A stretch of 64,000 nucleotides of DNA from JAHJQZ01 sp963667595. GTDB lineage: Bacteria; Pseudomonadota; Alphaproteobacteria; Rhizobiales; Devosiaceae. The stretch spans positions 1 through 64,000 of the forward strand of contig CAXXWD010000002.1 in NCBI GenBank assembly GCA_963667595.2, given 5' to 3'. Below are positions 1 through 9,094 of the stretch, in pieces. The position numbers were made by a program, and so were the translations under genes. Below the pieces are notes generated by a model that saw nothing but the letters and a program-made list of their open reading frames with translations, searched no databases and had not been told where the DNA came from. How positions within the stretch are numbered: position 1 is the first letter of the stretch; every line of letters starts with the position of its first letter.

Positions 1-737
1 GGGCCATTTCCCAGACGACGCGGCAGAACGTTCTGGTCGTCGACATGGATCTCCCCTTCGGCACGGCCGGCCTCAATTTCAACCAGGACCCGCCGCACGG
101 GCTGGGCGATGCCGTGTTCAGCGGCGAGAAGGTCGACGCCGTCATGCTCGACCGCCTCATCGCCAAGGCCGCCGCGCATATCAGCCTTCTGGCCGCGCCC
201 GGCACGCTCGATCACACCTATGATTTCGACGAACGTGCCTTCGAACAGATCATCGAACTGTGTCAAAAGACCATGCCGGTGGTGGTGCTCGACATTCCTC
301 ATTCCTGGAACGGCTGGGTGCAGCACACCCTTTCCGCCATCGACGAAATCGTCATCGTCGCCGAACCCGATCTGGCCAATTTACGAAATGCCAAGAATCT
401 TGCCGACACCATCAAGGCGATGCGGCCGGCGGAATCCGAGCCCTGTCTGGTGGTCAACAAATCCGGCGTGCCGAAGCGCCCCGAGATTGCCGCTTCGGAA
501 TTCGCCTCTTCGATCGAATGCCGGCTGATCGGCCAGATCGGCTTCGACCCCGGCACGTTCGGCACCGCCGCCAATAATGGCCAGATGCTGGCGGAGGTGT
601 CCGTCACCCATAAGGCCAACGAGACGTTCCGTCAGATCGGCCAGCATGTCATCGGCCGTTCTCAGGGCGACCACGAGGGACGCGCGGGCACGCTCAGGTT
701 GCCCGAGCGCCTCACCAGATTGTTGAAGATCGGCTGA
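1..737 (+). CDS. cpaE: Tad pilus assembly ATPase-like CpaE, 5'-truncated by window edge
   Basis: C-terminal part of the MinD/ParA-like protein CpaE (TadZ group), which positions the Tad/Flp pilus machine at the cell pole. The frame is open from base 3, so the start and the Walker A region lie outside the window. Visible near the edge is VVDMDLPFGTAGLNFNQDP, a segment typical of CpaE after the deviant Walker motif, followed by a ParA-type fold with VVVLDIPHSW and VVNKSG strands. The stop lies 40 bases before cpaF, and tadB and tadC follow on the same strand, so this is the downstream half of a cpa/tad operon. Identity is secure from sequence and neighbours. Confidence 0.93.
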   Translation, partial: AISQTTRQNVLVVDMDLPFGTAGLNFNQDPPHGLGDAVFSGEKVDAVMLDRLIAKAAAHISLLAAPGTLDHTYDFDERAFEQIIELCQKTMPVVVLDIPHSWNGWVQHTLSAIDEIVIVAEPDLANLRNAKNLADTIKAMRPAESEPCLVVNKSGVPKRPEIAASEFASSIECRLIGQIGFDPGTFGTAANNGQMLAEVSVTHKANETFRQIGQHVIGRSQGDHEGRAGTLRLPERLTRLLKIG

Positions 738-777
738 CGGAGATGGTCACGATCCTGTCGGCCGGGAGCACGCATTG

Positions 778-2310
778 ATGTTCGGCAAACGTACGACATT
801 CGGTGGAAATACGGCATCGGTGGCGCCGTCCGCGCCACGTCCGGCCGTTCCCGCACCGACACCGGCGCCGGCGCCCGCACGTGCGCCGACGGGCGGAGCC
901 GGCATCGGCGGGCCGAGCCGGCTGTCCGAACAGCTTTCCTCGCGTCTGAAGCCCCAGGAAGAAGTGCTCGACATCACCGGCGGGGGGGATGGTCCCTCGC
1001 GCGCCGACAACTATTTCCAGACCAAGTCGACAATTTTTTCGGCGCTGATCGATTCCATCGATCTTTCCCAGCTCGCCACCATGGACGCCGATGCGGCGCG
1101 CGAGGAAATTCGCGATATCGTCGCCGAGATCATCGGGCTCAAATCGATCGTCATGTCGATCTCCGAGCAGGAGGACCTGCTCGAGGACATCTGCAACGAC
1201 GTCCTGGGTTACGGCCCGCTCGAACCGCTTCTGGCGCGCGACGACATCGCCGACATCATGGTGAATGGCTCGCAGCGCTGCTACATCGAAGTCAACGGCA
1301 AGGTGAAGCTGACCAATGTCCGGTTCCGCGACGACAGCCACCTGATGAACGTCTGCCAGCGCATCGTTTCCCAGGTCGGCCGCCGCGTCGACGAAAGCTC
1401 GCCGATCTGCGACGCGCGTCTGCCCGACGGCTCCCGCGTCAACGTCATCGCGCCGCCTCTGGCCATCGACGGCGCCGCATTGACCATCCGCAAGTTCAAG
1501 AAGGACAAGCTGACACTCGCCCAGCTCGTCAAGTTCGGCTCGATTTCGCCCGAAGGCGCCGAGGTGCTGCGCATCCTCGGGCGCGTCAGGGCCAACGTGC
1601 TCATTTCCGGTGGCACCGGTTCGGGCAAGACGACGCTTTTGAACTGTTTGACCGGCTTCATCGACCGCGACGAACGCGTCATTACCTGCGAGGACTCGGC
1701 GGAACTGCAATTGCAGCAGCCGCACGTGGTCCGTCTCGAAACCCGTCCGCCCAACCTTGAAGGCGAAGGCGAGATCACCATGCGCGACCTCGTCAAGAAC
1801 TGCCTCCGCATGCGTCCCGAACGCATCATCGTCGGCGAAGTCCGTGGCCCCGAGGCCTTCGATCTTTTGCAGGCGATGAACACCGGTCACGACGGTTCGA
1901 TGGGGACGCTGCATGCCAACTCCCCGCGCGAAGCGCTATCCCGTCTCGAATCGATGATCACCATGGGTGGCTACACGCTGCCCTCGCGCACCATCCGCGA
2001 AATGATCGTTTCCTCGATCGACGTGGTCGTACAGGCGGCGCGTCTGAGGGACGGGTCGCGCCGCATCACGCATATTACCGAAGTGCTCGGCATGGAAGGC
2101 GACGTCATCGTGACCCAGGACGTCTTCCTTTATGACATTCTGGGCGAGGATGCGGGCGGGAATCTCATCGGCCGGCACCACTCGACCGGCATCACCAAGC
2201 CGCAATTCGCCGAGCGGGCCCGCTATTTCGGCGAAGAGGCCAATCTGGTCCAGGCACTGGAAGCCTCAAATGTGGAACAGCAGGAAATGCTGGCCGGGTT
2301 GTCGTCATGA
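778..2310 (+). CDS. cpaF: Tad pilus secretion ATPase CpaF (TadA)
   Basis: 510-residue type II/IV secretion-type ATPase that powers assembly of Flp pili from the cytoplasmic face of the inner membrane. The first ~50 residues are Pro/Ala-rich and probably disordered. The core carries Walker A GGTGSGKT near residue 280, an Asp/His box region (ITCEDSAELQLQQPHVVRLE) and Walker B RIIVGEVRG near residue 355. The ATG at 778 was chosen over an in-frame TTG three bases earlier; GGGAG lies about nine bases upstream. A run of seven G at about 983 is in frame here. The 3' end overlaps tadB by four bases (ATGA), which implies translational coupling. Confidence 0.96.
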   Translation: MFGKRTTFGGNTASVAPSAPRPAVPAPTPAPAPARAPTGGAGIGGPSRLSEQLSSRLKPQEEVLDITGGGDGPSRADNYFQTKSTIFSALIDSIDLSQLATMDADAAREEIRDIVAEIIGLKSIVMSISEQEDLLEDICNDVLGYGPLEPLLARDDIADIMVNGSQRCYIEVNGKVKLTNVRFRDDSHLMNVCQRIVSQVGRRVDESSPICDARLPDGSRVNVIAPPLAIDGAALTIRKFKKDKLTLAQLVKFGSISPEGAEVLRILGRVRANVLISGGTGSGKTTLLNCLTGFIDRDERVITCEDSAELQLQQPHVVRLETRPPNLEGEGEITMRDLVKNCLRMRPERIIVGEVRGPEAFDLLQAMNTGHDGSMGTLHANSPREALSRLESMITMGGYTLPSRTIREMIVSSIDVVVQAARLRDGSRRITHITEVLGMEGDVIVTQDVFLYDILGEDAGGNLIGRHHSTGITKPQFAERARYFGEEANLVQALEASNVEQQEMLAGLSS

Positions 2311-3287
2311 CCCCGATCATCCTCATCGTTCTGGTTGCGATCAGTCTGGGTGCGGTGGTGATCTCCTTCGCGCCGGCCTTTACCGGCGGCAGCCGGGCGG
2401 ACAAGCGCCGCAAGGCACTCAAGGGCGGCAGCTACCAGGCCAATCGCGAAGCCCTGCAAGTCGATCGCCAGCGCGACCAGCGCCGCAAGAACGTGGTTCA
2501 GGCGGTCAAGGCCCAGAGCGAGCAGCTGCAAAAGAACCAGAAGCGCCCGGATCTCGAAACGCAGATCTTCCAGGCCGGCATGAAGATCACCAAGATCGCG
2601 TTCATTCGCAATGCCGCCATTGCCGGTGCGGTCACGGCGCTTTTGTGCTGGGTCCTCGAGGTGCCGCTGATCTTTGCCATGATCTTCGGGGCCGCCATCG
2701 GTTATCTCGGTTCGAAATTCTTCCTGAATTTCCGCCGCAAGCGCTATCAGGCGAAGTTCCTTGACGAACTGCCCAATGCCGTCGAAGCGATCGTGCGCGG
2801 CGTCAAATCCGGCCTTCCGCTCAATGATTCGATCCGGATCGTCGCCAAGGAAGTCAAGGAGCCGGTCAGGTCCGAATTCGCCCGCGTGCTCGATCAGCAG
2901 AGCTTCGGGCAATCCATGACCGAGGCCATCCAGGTGCTTTACGAGCGCGTGCCGACCCCGGAAGTCAATTTCTTCGTCGTCGTCATCACCGTGCAGCAAC
3001 AGGCTGGCGGCAACCTTTCCGAAGCGCTGACCAATCTTTCCCACGTCCTGAGAAACCGCAAGAAGATGAAGGCCAAGGTCAAGGCCATGTCGTCCGAGGC
3101 CAAGGCCTCGGCAATGATCATCGGATCGCTGCCCTTCGTCGTCGCCGCGCTGGTTTCGCTGGTGAGGCCGGGCTATCTCGGCCCGCTTTTCAACACCTCG
3201 ATCGGTCTCGTCTGGCTCGGCGTGGCCTTCGCCCTGATGGGAACCGGCGTCTTCGTGATGAACCGCATGGTTCAGTTCGACATCTAG
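2307..3287 (+). CDS. tadB: Tad pilus inner-membrane platform protein TadB
   Basis: 326-residue T2SS-F domain protein forming, with TadC, the inner-membrane platform on which CpaF acts. It has an N-terminal membrane segment (about residues 2-22), a basic linker, paired hydrophobic segments near residues 105-145, the cytoplasmic T2SSF helical domain (LDELPNAVEAIVRGVKSGLP onward) and two C-terminal membrane segments. It starts on the ATGA overlapping cpaF's stop. The AGGAGGA just after its stop serves tadC. Confidence 0.94.
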   Translation: MTPIILIVLVAISLGAVVISFAPAFTGGSRADKRRKALKGGSYQANREALQVDRQRDQRRKNVVQAVKAQSEQLQKNQKRPDLETQIFQAGMKITKIAFIRNAAIAGAVTALLCWVLEVPLIFAMIFGAAIGYLGSKFFLNFRRKRYQAKFLDELPNAVEAIVRGVKSGLPLNDSIRIVAKEVKEPVRSEFARVLDQQSFGQSMTEAIQVLYERVPTPEVNFFVVVITVQQQAGGNLSEALTNLSHVLRNRKKMKAKVKAMSSEAKASAMIIGSLPFVVAALVSLVRPGYLGPLFNTSIGLVWLGVAFALMGTGVFVMNRMVQFDI

Positions 3288-3296
3288 GAGGAAGAA

Positions 3297-4292
3297 GTGA
3301 ACCTCGTCGAAACGGTGACAAATCCGCAGTTTCTGACCGCCGTGTTCGCGGCGATTGCGGCTGGCGCCATGGTTTTTACCTTCGGGGCCCAGTTCTTCGA
3401 AAAAACCGATGTCAAGCAGCGCATCAAGCGCGTGGCGCTCGAACGCGAAAAACTGCGCAACGAGGAAATGTCGCGCCTGCGCGGCGCACAGGACAACAAA
3501 CCCTCCATTCGCGGCAGCCGCGAGGCCAAGGATGTCGTCAAGCGGGTCGTCAAGCGGTTCGACCTGCAAAAGGCTTTCGCCGACGAAAACACCCAGAACC
3601 TTTTGATGCAGGCCGGGTATCGCGGGCAGGGTCCACTGACGACCTATGTCTTTTTACGCTTCGTCACGCCGATGGGCTTTTTCCTGATCGCGCTCGTCTA
3701 TCTCGTCATGCTGATCCCCGGCGGCCGGCCACTCTATCTCAGTGTCGTTTATTCCGTCGGCATCGGGCTTTTGGGGTCCTATCTACCCTTGCTACTCCTT
3801 AAAAACCGGATCCAGAAGCGACAGACCTCGATCCGCCGGGCCTGGCCGGACTGTCTCGACCTCCTGCTGCTCTGCGTCGAGGCGGGCATGTCGGTGGAAC
3901 ACGCCTTCAAGCGCGTTGCCAAGGAGATCGGTGCGCAGTCCATTCCGCTCGCCGAGGAGCTGACCCTCACCACCGCCGAACTGAGCTTTCTGGAAGACCG
4001 CACCCGCGCCTACGACAATCTCGGCAAGCGCACGGGGCTCGATGGCGTCCGCTCGGTGATGACGGCACTGATCCAGGCCGAACGTTACGGCACCTCGGTG
4101 GGCCAGTCCCTCAGGATCATGGCCGAGGAAGGGCGCGAACTGCGCATGTCGGAAGCCGAAAAAAAGGCCGCCGCCCTGCCGCCGAAACTGACCGTGCCGC
4201 TGATCCTGTTCTTCCTGCCGGTCCTGTTCATCGTCATCATGGCGCCGGCCATGATCAAGATCTTCTCGCAAAACGTCAATTTCAACTTCTAG
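3297..4292 (+). CDS. tadC: Tad pilus inner-membrane platform protein TadC
   Basis: 331-residue partner of TadB, also a T2SS-F protein. It has an N-terminal membrane helix, hydrophobic pairs around residues 115-165, the conserved WPDCLDLLLLCVEAGMS segment opening the T2SSF domain, and a C-terminal membrane helix (VPLILFFLPVLFIVIMAP). It starts with GTG at 3297, four bases after a near-perfect AGGAGGA (3286-3292). It is the last tad gene here; polA follows after about 260 bases that hold a palindrome. Confidence 0.94.
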   Translation: MNLVETVTNPQFLTAVFAAIAAGAMVFTFGAQFFEKTDVKQRIKRVALEREKLRNEEMSRLRGAQDNKPSIRGSREAKDVVKRVVKRFDLQKAFADENTQNLLMQAGYRGQGPLTTYVFLRFVTPMGFFLIALVYLVMLIPGGRPLYLSVVYSVGIGLLGSYLPLLLLKNRIQKRQTSIRRAWPDCLDLLLLCVEAGMSVEHAFKRVAKEIGAQSIPLAEELTLTTAELSFLEDRTRAYDNLGKRTGLDGVRSVMTALIQAERYGTSVGQSLRIMAEEGRELRMSEAEKKAAALPPKLTVPLILFFLPVLFIVIMAPAMIKIFSQNVNFNF

Positions 4293-4440
4293 GCAAGTGG
4301 GCCGACGGAACGGGAACACTTGCTCCCCTTCTGGTTATGCATCTTTGCCGCAAGCAGAGGTGAGGACAGGGGCGCAAACCCGTTCGCCACTGTCGCCAAC
4401 CGGCATGTCGCTGGGCTATGGTGCGCCGGCTCCAACCGAG

Positions 4441-4485
4441 CATCGGGCGAAAAAGTGGACACCGGTTTTTTCGCAAAACCCGATG
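4441..4485. repeat. Intergenic nested palindrome, dispersed-repeat family A variant
   Basis: Outer arms CATCGGG and CCCGATG enclose an inner stem CGAAAAA/TTTTTTCG with GTGGACACCGG in the loop. It lies between tadC and polA. The AGTGGACaCC core recurs at 60264-60311. It may also end tadC transcription on the plus strand because of the T6 run. Apart from this element I see nothing in 4293-4555. Confidence 0.6.
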
Positions 4486-4555
4486 CGATCACAACGAAAA
4501 TGAGCAGGGCGAATTGATGTAATCAAATCGCCCGTTGCTCCAGGCGGGAATCGGC

Positions 4556-7441
4556 ATGCATCTCATCCTCATCGACGGGTCCACCTTCATTTTCAGGGCC
4601 TACCACGCCCTGCCGCCGCTGACGCGCAAATCGGACGGATTGCCGGTCGGCGCCGTTTCCGGCTTCTGCTCGATGCTCTACAAGCTGACCGAGGATATGA
4701 AGGGCGAAAACGAGCCGACCCACATCGCTGTGATCTTCGATTATTCGGGCAAGAGCTTCCGCAACGAATTTTACCCCCAATACAAGGCGCAGCGGCCGCC
4801 AGCGCCGGAAGATCTTGTGCCGCAATTCCACCTGACGCGGCTGGCGACGCGCGCCTTTTCCATCCCTGCCATCGAGATCGAAGGCTATGAGGCGGACGAC
4901 ATCATCGCCACCTATGCCAGCATGGCGCGGGCGGACGGCGGCAAGGTGACCATCGTTTCCTCCGACAAGGACCTGATGCAGCTTGTCGATGATGGTCATA
5001 TAAGGATGCTCGATACGCTCAAGAACCGCTGGATCGGGCCGGCGGAAGTTGTCGAGAAATTCGGCGTTGGGCCCGAAAAGGTCATCGAAGTGCAGTCGCT
5101 TTGCGGCGACAGCGTCGACAATGTGCCGGGCGTGCCGGGCATCGGCATCAAGACCGCCGCCCAGCTCATTGCCGATTACGGCGATCTCGAAACGCTTTTG
5201 AGCCGCGTCTCCGAGATCAAGCAGCCCAAGCGCCGCCAGTCCCTCATCGACAATGCCGAACTGGCCCGCGTCTCCCACCATCTGGTGACGCTCAAGCGCG
5301 ACGTGCCGGTCGAGTTCCCCATCGCGGATTTCGTCCGCCAGCCGCTCGAGCCGGCAAAGCTCTTTCCCTTCCTCAAGGCGCTGGAGTTCAATTCCTTCGC
5401 CCGCCGCATCGGCGGGCTGATCGATGCCGATCCGGAGGCCTGGGAACCCGATGCGGAGCTGAGGGCGGAAAGCGCAAAGCCTGAGACCGGCACGGCCGGA
5501 GACCCGGTCGCCGATCACGGCGCTGCCGGGGCGACGGGTAATAAGCCGGACGGTCTTGCCGAGGCGGAAGCGGCGCGTATCCGTGCGATTCCTGTCGATT
5601 ACGCCGCCTATGAGACGGTTCGCGATGCCGCTGCGCTTTCCCGCTGGATCGAGGCCATCGTCGCAACGGGGCACGTCGCGGTCGATACCGAAACCACCGG
5701 GCTCGACAATCAACAGGCCGATCTGGTCGGCATCTGTCTCAGCACCGCGCCGGGCAACGGCTGCTACATCCCCGTAGGGCATTCCAAAGGCGCCGACGAT
5801 CTTTTGGGCGAAGGCGGGCCCGTGGCGGGACAATTGCCCGTCGCCGAAGTGATCGCGGCGTTGAAGCCGGTCCTCGAAGATCGTTCGATCCTCAAGATCC
5901 TGCAGAATGCCAAATATGACATGGGAATCCTGTCCCGTTACGGCATCACCGTGTCGCCTATCGACGACACTATGCTCATCGCCTATGCCCTCGACGGCGC
6001 GCGCGGCAATGGCATGGACGAATTGTCCAAAGTCTGGCTCGACCACACGCCCATCGGGTTCAAGGACATCGCCGGCACTGGCAAGAACCAGAAGACCTTC
6101 GATCAACTCGACATCGCTGAAGCGACGAAATACGCCGCCGAGGATGCCGATATCACCTTAAGACTCTGGCATGTGCTGAAACCGCGCCTCGTCAGCGAAC
6201 ACATGGCAACGCTTTACGAGACGCTGGAGCGTCCGCTCGCCCCGGTTCTGGCGCGCATGGAAGCGCGCGGCATCTCGGTCGACAAACAGATTCTCGCCCG
6301 GCTTTCCGGCGATTTCGCCCAGCGCGCCGCCGCGCTCGAAGAGGAGGCGCAACGCCTGGCCGGCGAGCCGTTCAATCTCGGCTCACCCAAGCAGCTCGGC
6401 GAAATCCTTTTCGGCAAGCTCGAGCTCGAAGGTGGCACCAAGACCAAGACCGGCCAATGGGCGACCGGCGCTTCGGTGCTCGACGACCTCGCCGCCCAAG
6501 GCGTGCCTCTGGCCCAGACCGTGCTTGATTGGCGCGGGGTCACCAAGCTCAAATCGACCTATTCGGACGCGCTGCCGACCTATATCAATCCGCGAACCGG
6601 ACGGGTGCACACCTCCTACCATCAGGCGGCGGTGCTGACCGGACGTTTGTCTTCGTCCGATCCGAACCTTCAAAACATCCCGGTGAGGACCGAGGACGGG
6701 CGCAAGATCCGCACCGCCTTTGTCGCTGCGCCGGGCATGGAGCTGATCTCGGCCGATTACAGCCAGATCGAACTGCGCGTTCTGGCCCATGTCGCCGACA
6801 TCGCGGCGCTCAGGCAGGCCTTTGCCGACGGATTGGACATCCACGCCATGACAGCCTCCGAGATGTTCGGCGTGCCGGTCGAGGGCATGCCCTCCGATGT
6901 CCGCCGCCGCGCCAAGGCGATCAATTTCGGCATCATCTACGGCATTTCGGCCTTCGGGCTCGCCAACCAGCTCGGTATCTCGCGCACCGAGGCGGGTGAC
7001 TATATCGAAGCCTATTTCAAGAAATTTCCCGGTATTCGCGGCTATATGGACGCCCAGCGCCAGACCGTGAAACAGCAGGGATTCGTCGAAACGATTTTCG
7101 GCCGCAAGATCCAGTTTCCCAACGCCAATTCCAAAAACCCCTCCGAGCGCGCCTTCATCGAGCGCGCCTCGATCAACGCCCCCATCCAGGGTTCCGCCGC
7201 CGACATCATCCGCCGCGCCATGATCCGCATGGAGCCCGAACTGATCCGCCGGAAAATCGACGCCGCCATGCTGTTGCAGGTCCATGACGAACTGATCTTC
7301 GAGGTCCCCGAGGGCCACGCGCAAAAAGCCATCCCCGCGATCCGCGACGTCATGGAAAACGCCGCCGAACCGGCCGTGATGCTGAGTGTGCCGCTAAGAG
7401 TGGACGCCAAGGCGGCCGGGAACTGGGAGGCGGCGCATTAG
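4556..7441 (+). CDS. polA: DNA polymerase I
   Basis: 961-residue DNA polymerase I for Okazaki fragment processing and repair synthesis. Three domains are visible. The 5'-3' exonuclease/flap domain starts at MHLILIDGSTFIFRAYHALP and includes GYEADDIIATYA. The 3'-5' proofreading domain near residue 375 has an intact VDTETTGL, so proofreading is probably active. The polymerase domain has motif A DYSQIELRVLAH near 735 and motif C QVHDELIFEV near 908. The ATG at 4556 was chosen because it begins exactly at the family's conserved N-terminus; an in-frame TTG at 4535 is less likely. A 70-residue variable linker (about 300-370) joins the exonuclease domains. Confidence 0.97.
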   Translation: MHLILIDGSTFIFRAYHALPPLTRKSDGLPVGAVSGFCSMLYKLTEDMKGENEPTHIAVIFDYSGKSFRNEFYPQYKAQRPPAPEDLVPQFHLTRLATRAFSIPAIEIEGYEADDIIATYASMARADGGKVTIVSSDKDLMQLVDDGHIRMLDTLKNRWIGPAEVVEKFGVGPEKVIEVQSLCGDSVDNVPGVPGIGIKTAAQLIADYGDLETLLSRVSEIKQPKRRQSLIDNAELARVSHHLVTLKRDVPVEFPIADFVRQPLEPAKLFPFLKALEFNSFARRIGGLIDADPEAWEPDAELRAESAKPETGTAGDPVADHGAAGATGNKPDGLAEAEAARIRAIPVDYAAYETVRDAAALSRWIEAIVATGHVAVDTETTGLDNQQADLVGICLSTAPGNGCYIPVGHSKGADDLLGEGGPVAGQLPVAEVIAALKPVLEDRSILKILQNAKYDMGILSRYGITVSPIDDTMLIAYALDGARGNGMDELSKVWLDHTPIGFKDIAGTGKNQKTFDQLDIAEATKYAAEDADITLRLWHVLKPRLVSEHMATLYETLERPLAPVLARMEARGISVDKQILARLSGDFAQRAAALEEEAQRLAGEPFNLGSPKQLGEILFGKLELEGGTKTKTGQWATGASVLDDLAAQGVPLAQTVLDWRGVTKLKSTYSDALPTYINPRTGRVHTSYHQAAVLTGRLSSSDPNLQNIPVRTEDGRKIRTAFVAAPGMELISADYSQIELRVLAHVADIAALRQAFADGLDIHAMTASEMFGVPVEGMPSDVRRRAKAINFGIIYGISAFGLANQLGISRTEAGDYIEAYFKKFPGIRGYMDAQRQTVKQQGFVETIFGRKIQFPNANSKNPSERAFIERASINAPIQGSAADIIRRAMIRMEPELIRRKIDAAMLLQVHDELIFEVPEGHAQKAIPAIRDVMENAAEPAVMLSVPLRVDAKAAGNWEAAH

Positions 7442-7448
7442 GGAAGAA

Positions 7449-8009
7449 ATGATGAATGCACTCTCAAGGATGGTTGCAGAGTACGTTAGGCTACACAGGC
7501 CCCGTCTGGAGAGCATACTGCAGCGGATGAATGAATGCAGGAATATTGCCGACGCGCTAAAGCTTGCGGTTACTTACGAGGACCCCGACACCGGCTCGCT
7601 CCACAGCCATCAACGCAGGATTGGCAGAAAGAAGCTGTCTCGGTGCGAGACGGCACTTCGCGAGGCCTTGGTGGATTTGCCCAGTGCTACGGGATTCGAT
7701 CAGGTTTACGCGCGCGTCAATCACGTCATCAGTGGAATGCCGGGCATCGGACCTTTGACCGTCTACGACATCTCCCTGCGCATTGGGGCATTCCTCAAAC
7801 TCTATCCGCAGACTGTTTATCTGCACACAGGCGCTCTTGAAGGCGCGCGTAAATTTGGTTTCGTTCCCGTGAACGGGCAACTTCAAAAGAGCGTGCTTAC
7901 CCGGGAATTGCAGCAACTTGAGCCCTATGAAATCGAGAATTTCTTCTGCATCTACAAGCGAGGAGCAGCGAGTTCATGCGGGCCGGTCAAACGCATGTGT
8001 TCGGCATAA
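7449..8009 (+). CDS. Hypothetical protein with helix-hairpin-helix motif
   Basis: 186 residues, no confident family. What can be seen is a central helix-hairpin-helix-like MPGIGPLTVYDISLRIGAF followed by VYLHTGALEGARKFGF. This loosely resembles the LPGIG...VDTH layout of HhH-GPD DNA glycosylases, but the catalytic Asp position is not recognisable. The C-terminus is Cys-containing (SSCGPVKRMC). It begins seven bases after polA's stop and is probably co-transcribed with it. Codon and base use look less GC-biased than in polA, and it borders the repeat/IS zone, so recent acquisition is plausible. A nucleic-acid-related role is inference only. Confidence 0.65.
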   Translation: MMNALSRMVAEYVRLHRPRLESILQRMNECRNIADALKLAVTYEDPDTGSLHSHQRRIGRKKLSRCETALREALVDLPSATGFDQVYARVNHVISGMPGIGPLTVYDISLRIGAFLKLYPQTVYLHTGALEGARKFGFVPVNGQLQKSVLTRELQQLEPYEIENFFCIYKRGAASSCGPVKRMCSA

Positions 8010-8230
8010 ATGTAGTCGCGCTGACCATTCGTGCGCCCAGTCCACCTTCTCAAGTTTGGCATGACCTTGTGGTCCTTTGACCCCGACGTGCGAGCGAAAG
8101 GCGTGGGGTTGGCGACTGCTTCTCTTCAGTTCTCCGTGGGCATCGGTTTCCGCCAGTCGTCTGCTCAAGTTTTTTTTGGCGCCTGTCGAAGTGCGAGGGT
8201 TTGTACCACTTCGCCACATCTTCCATCGTC

Positions 8231-8251
8231 ATTCCCGACCTGATCGGGAAT
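8231..8251. repeat. REP-like palindrome, family C (ATTCCCGA-CCTGA-TCGGGAAT)
   Basis: Perfect 8-bp stem with a CCTGA loop, flanked by a GTC/CAG context. The same hairpin in the opposite orientation with C/G changes lies at 54978-54998 (ATCCCCGA-TCAGG-TCGGGGAT). It sits in the 8010-8390 gap, where I recognise no gene. Confidence 0.65.
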
Positions 8252-8391
8252 CCAGTGCGAGGCGTTTGCTGAGCGTGCGACTCTTTTTGCGCGCGGAGAC
8301 CCGCGCGTCGCTGGATTTGCTGAGTTCACGAACGAAGAGTGGACGGCGAAGGGTGAGCCTGTAGAAGGCCGGGAGGTTGGCCATCAGTGTT

Positions 8392-8439
8392 GGCGATCAC
8401 CCAGCTCCATGGTTCGACAAGCTCACCATGAGGGCGGAG
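8392..8439. repeat. 48-bp exact copy of the array repeat
   Basis: Identical over 48 bp to 9161-9208. Contains GGTTCGACAAGCTCACC, the core of repeat family B. It is the left-most member of the array around the GIY-YIG gene. Confidence 0.85.
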
Positions 8440-8500
8440 AGAGTGGGTCGGCAGATTCGTTCTTTCGCAGGCTCATCCTCCGACAGACTCACTCGTCATC

Positions 8501-8639
8501 AAATCGCCTGCCCCAAACCCTCATCCTGAGCTTGTCGAAGGACGGGGGTTTGGCCCTCCAGCGCTGGCAATTATCCAGCTCCATGGTTCGACAAGCTCAC
8601 CATGAGGGCGGAGGGAGCGGATCGGCGGGTTTCGTTCTT
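8501..8639. repeat. Left ~139-bp direct repeat flanking the GIY-YIG gene
   Basis: Aligns over its whole length with 9095-9232 in the same orientation, with about a dozen differences by eye. Each copy holds one CTGAGCTTGTCGAAGGACGG and one GGTTCGACAAGCTCACCATG unit in inverted orientation, giving a large potential hairpin. Both copies are followed by GCAGGCTCATCCTTCGACAA. Confidence 0.85.
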
Positions 8640-8664
8640 TCAAAGGCTCGCTCGTTAGCAGGCT

Positions 8665-8712
8665 CATCCTTCGACAAGCTCATCCTTCGACAAGCTCATC
8701 CTTCGACAAGCT
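8665..8712. repeat. Three tandem 16-bp units CATCCTTCGACAAGCT
   Basis: Three exact head-to-tail copies of the family B core immediately upstream (plus-strand sense) of the GIY-YIG stop codon region. There are no spacers, so this is not a CRISPR array. Confidence 0.9.
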
Positions 8713-8727
8713 CAGGATGAAGTGGTG

Positions 8728-9036
8728 TCAGGATGAGGTGGGGCGATGGGGTTTGGCTGTCCGTGCCAGGTCCGGCAAGGCCTCATAATCGCCCCGGATC
8801 AGCGCTTCCTTTTTCCTGCGCGACCAGCCCTTGATCTGGCGTTCGCGGCGGATGGCCTCCTCGATGCGGTCATAAACTTCGGAAAAGACCAGACGTATCG
8901 GACGGCGGATCTTGGTGTAGGCGGTGTCGTTGATGCCTTGCTGATGCTCTGAAACGCGTGTTTCGAGGTCTTTTCTGGTCAATCCTGTATAAAAGGAATT
9001 GTCCGCGCATCTGAGAATGTAGACGAAGACCCGCAT
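8728..9036 (-). CDS. Stand-alone GIY-YIG (URI-type) endonuclease domain protein
   Basis: 102-residue single-domain GIY-YIG nuclease of the COG2827 type. The N-terminal strand VYILRCADNSFYTGLT carries the two-tyrosine motif. The expected Arg follows in DLETRVSEH, and the catalytic Glu region is EAIRRERQIKGWSRRKKEALI. The function of this small family is not established; DNA nicking or repair is the usual guess. The gene is hemmed in by family B repeats: one begins about 13 bases upstream of its start codon, and repeat-derived sequence supplies its last codons (HRPTSS) and stop. Long direct repeats lie on both sides (8501-8639 and 9095-9232), which suggests the repeats and gene spread as a unit. 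Confidence 0.88.
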   Translation of the reverse strand: MRVFVYILRCADNSFYTGLTRKDLETRVSEHQQGINDTAYTKIRRPIRLVFSEVYDRIEEAIRRERQIKGWSRRKKEALIRGDYEALPDLARTAKPHRPTSS

Positions 9037-9094
9037 GGTGGTTTTTAGCCTCGTGGTTCGACAGGCTCACCCGTCAACGGGCTCATCCGTCGAC

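Noticed and set aside
712..1914. 400-codon minus-strand frame opposite cpaF
   Set aside because: Antisense shadow of a conserved ATPase gene, no domain recognisable.
7974..8219. 81-codon minus-strand frame overlapping the 3' end of the HhH gene
   Set aside because: No motif or homologue recognised, overlaps another gene tail to tail, and has no clear ribosome-binding site.
8031..8364. Short overlapping frames in the repeat zone
   Set aside because: They run through palindromic repeats in several frames at once and lack recognisable domains.
8665..8712. CRISPR-like array
   Set aside because: The three 16-bp units are directly adjacent with no spacers, and no cas genes are present.
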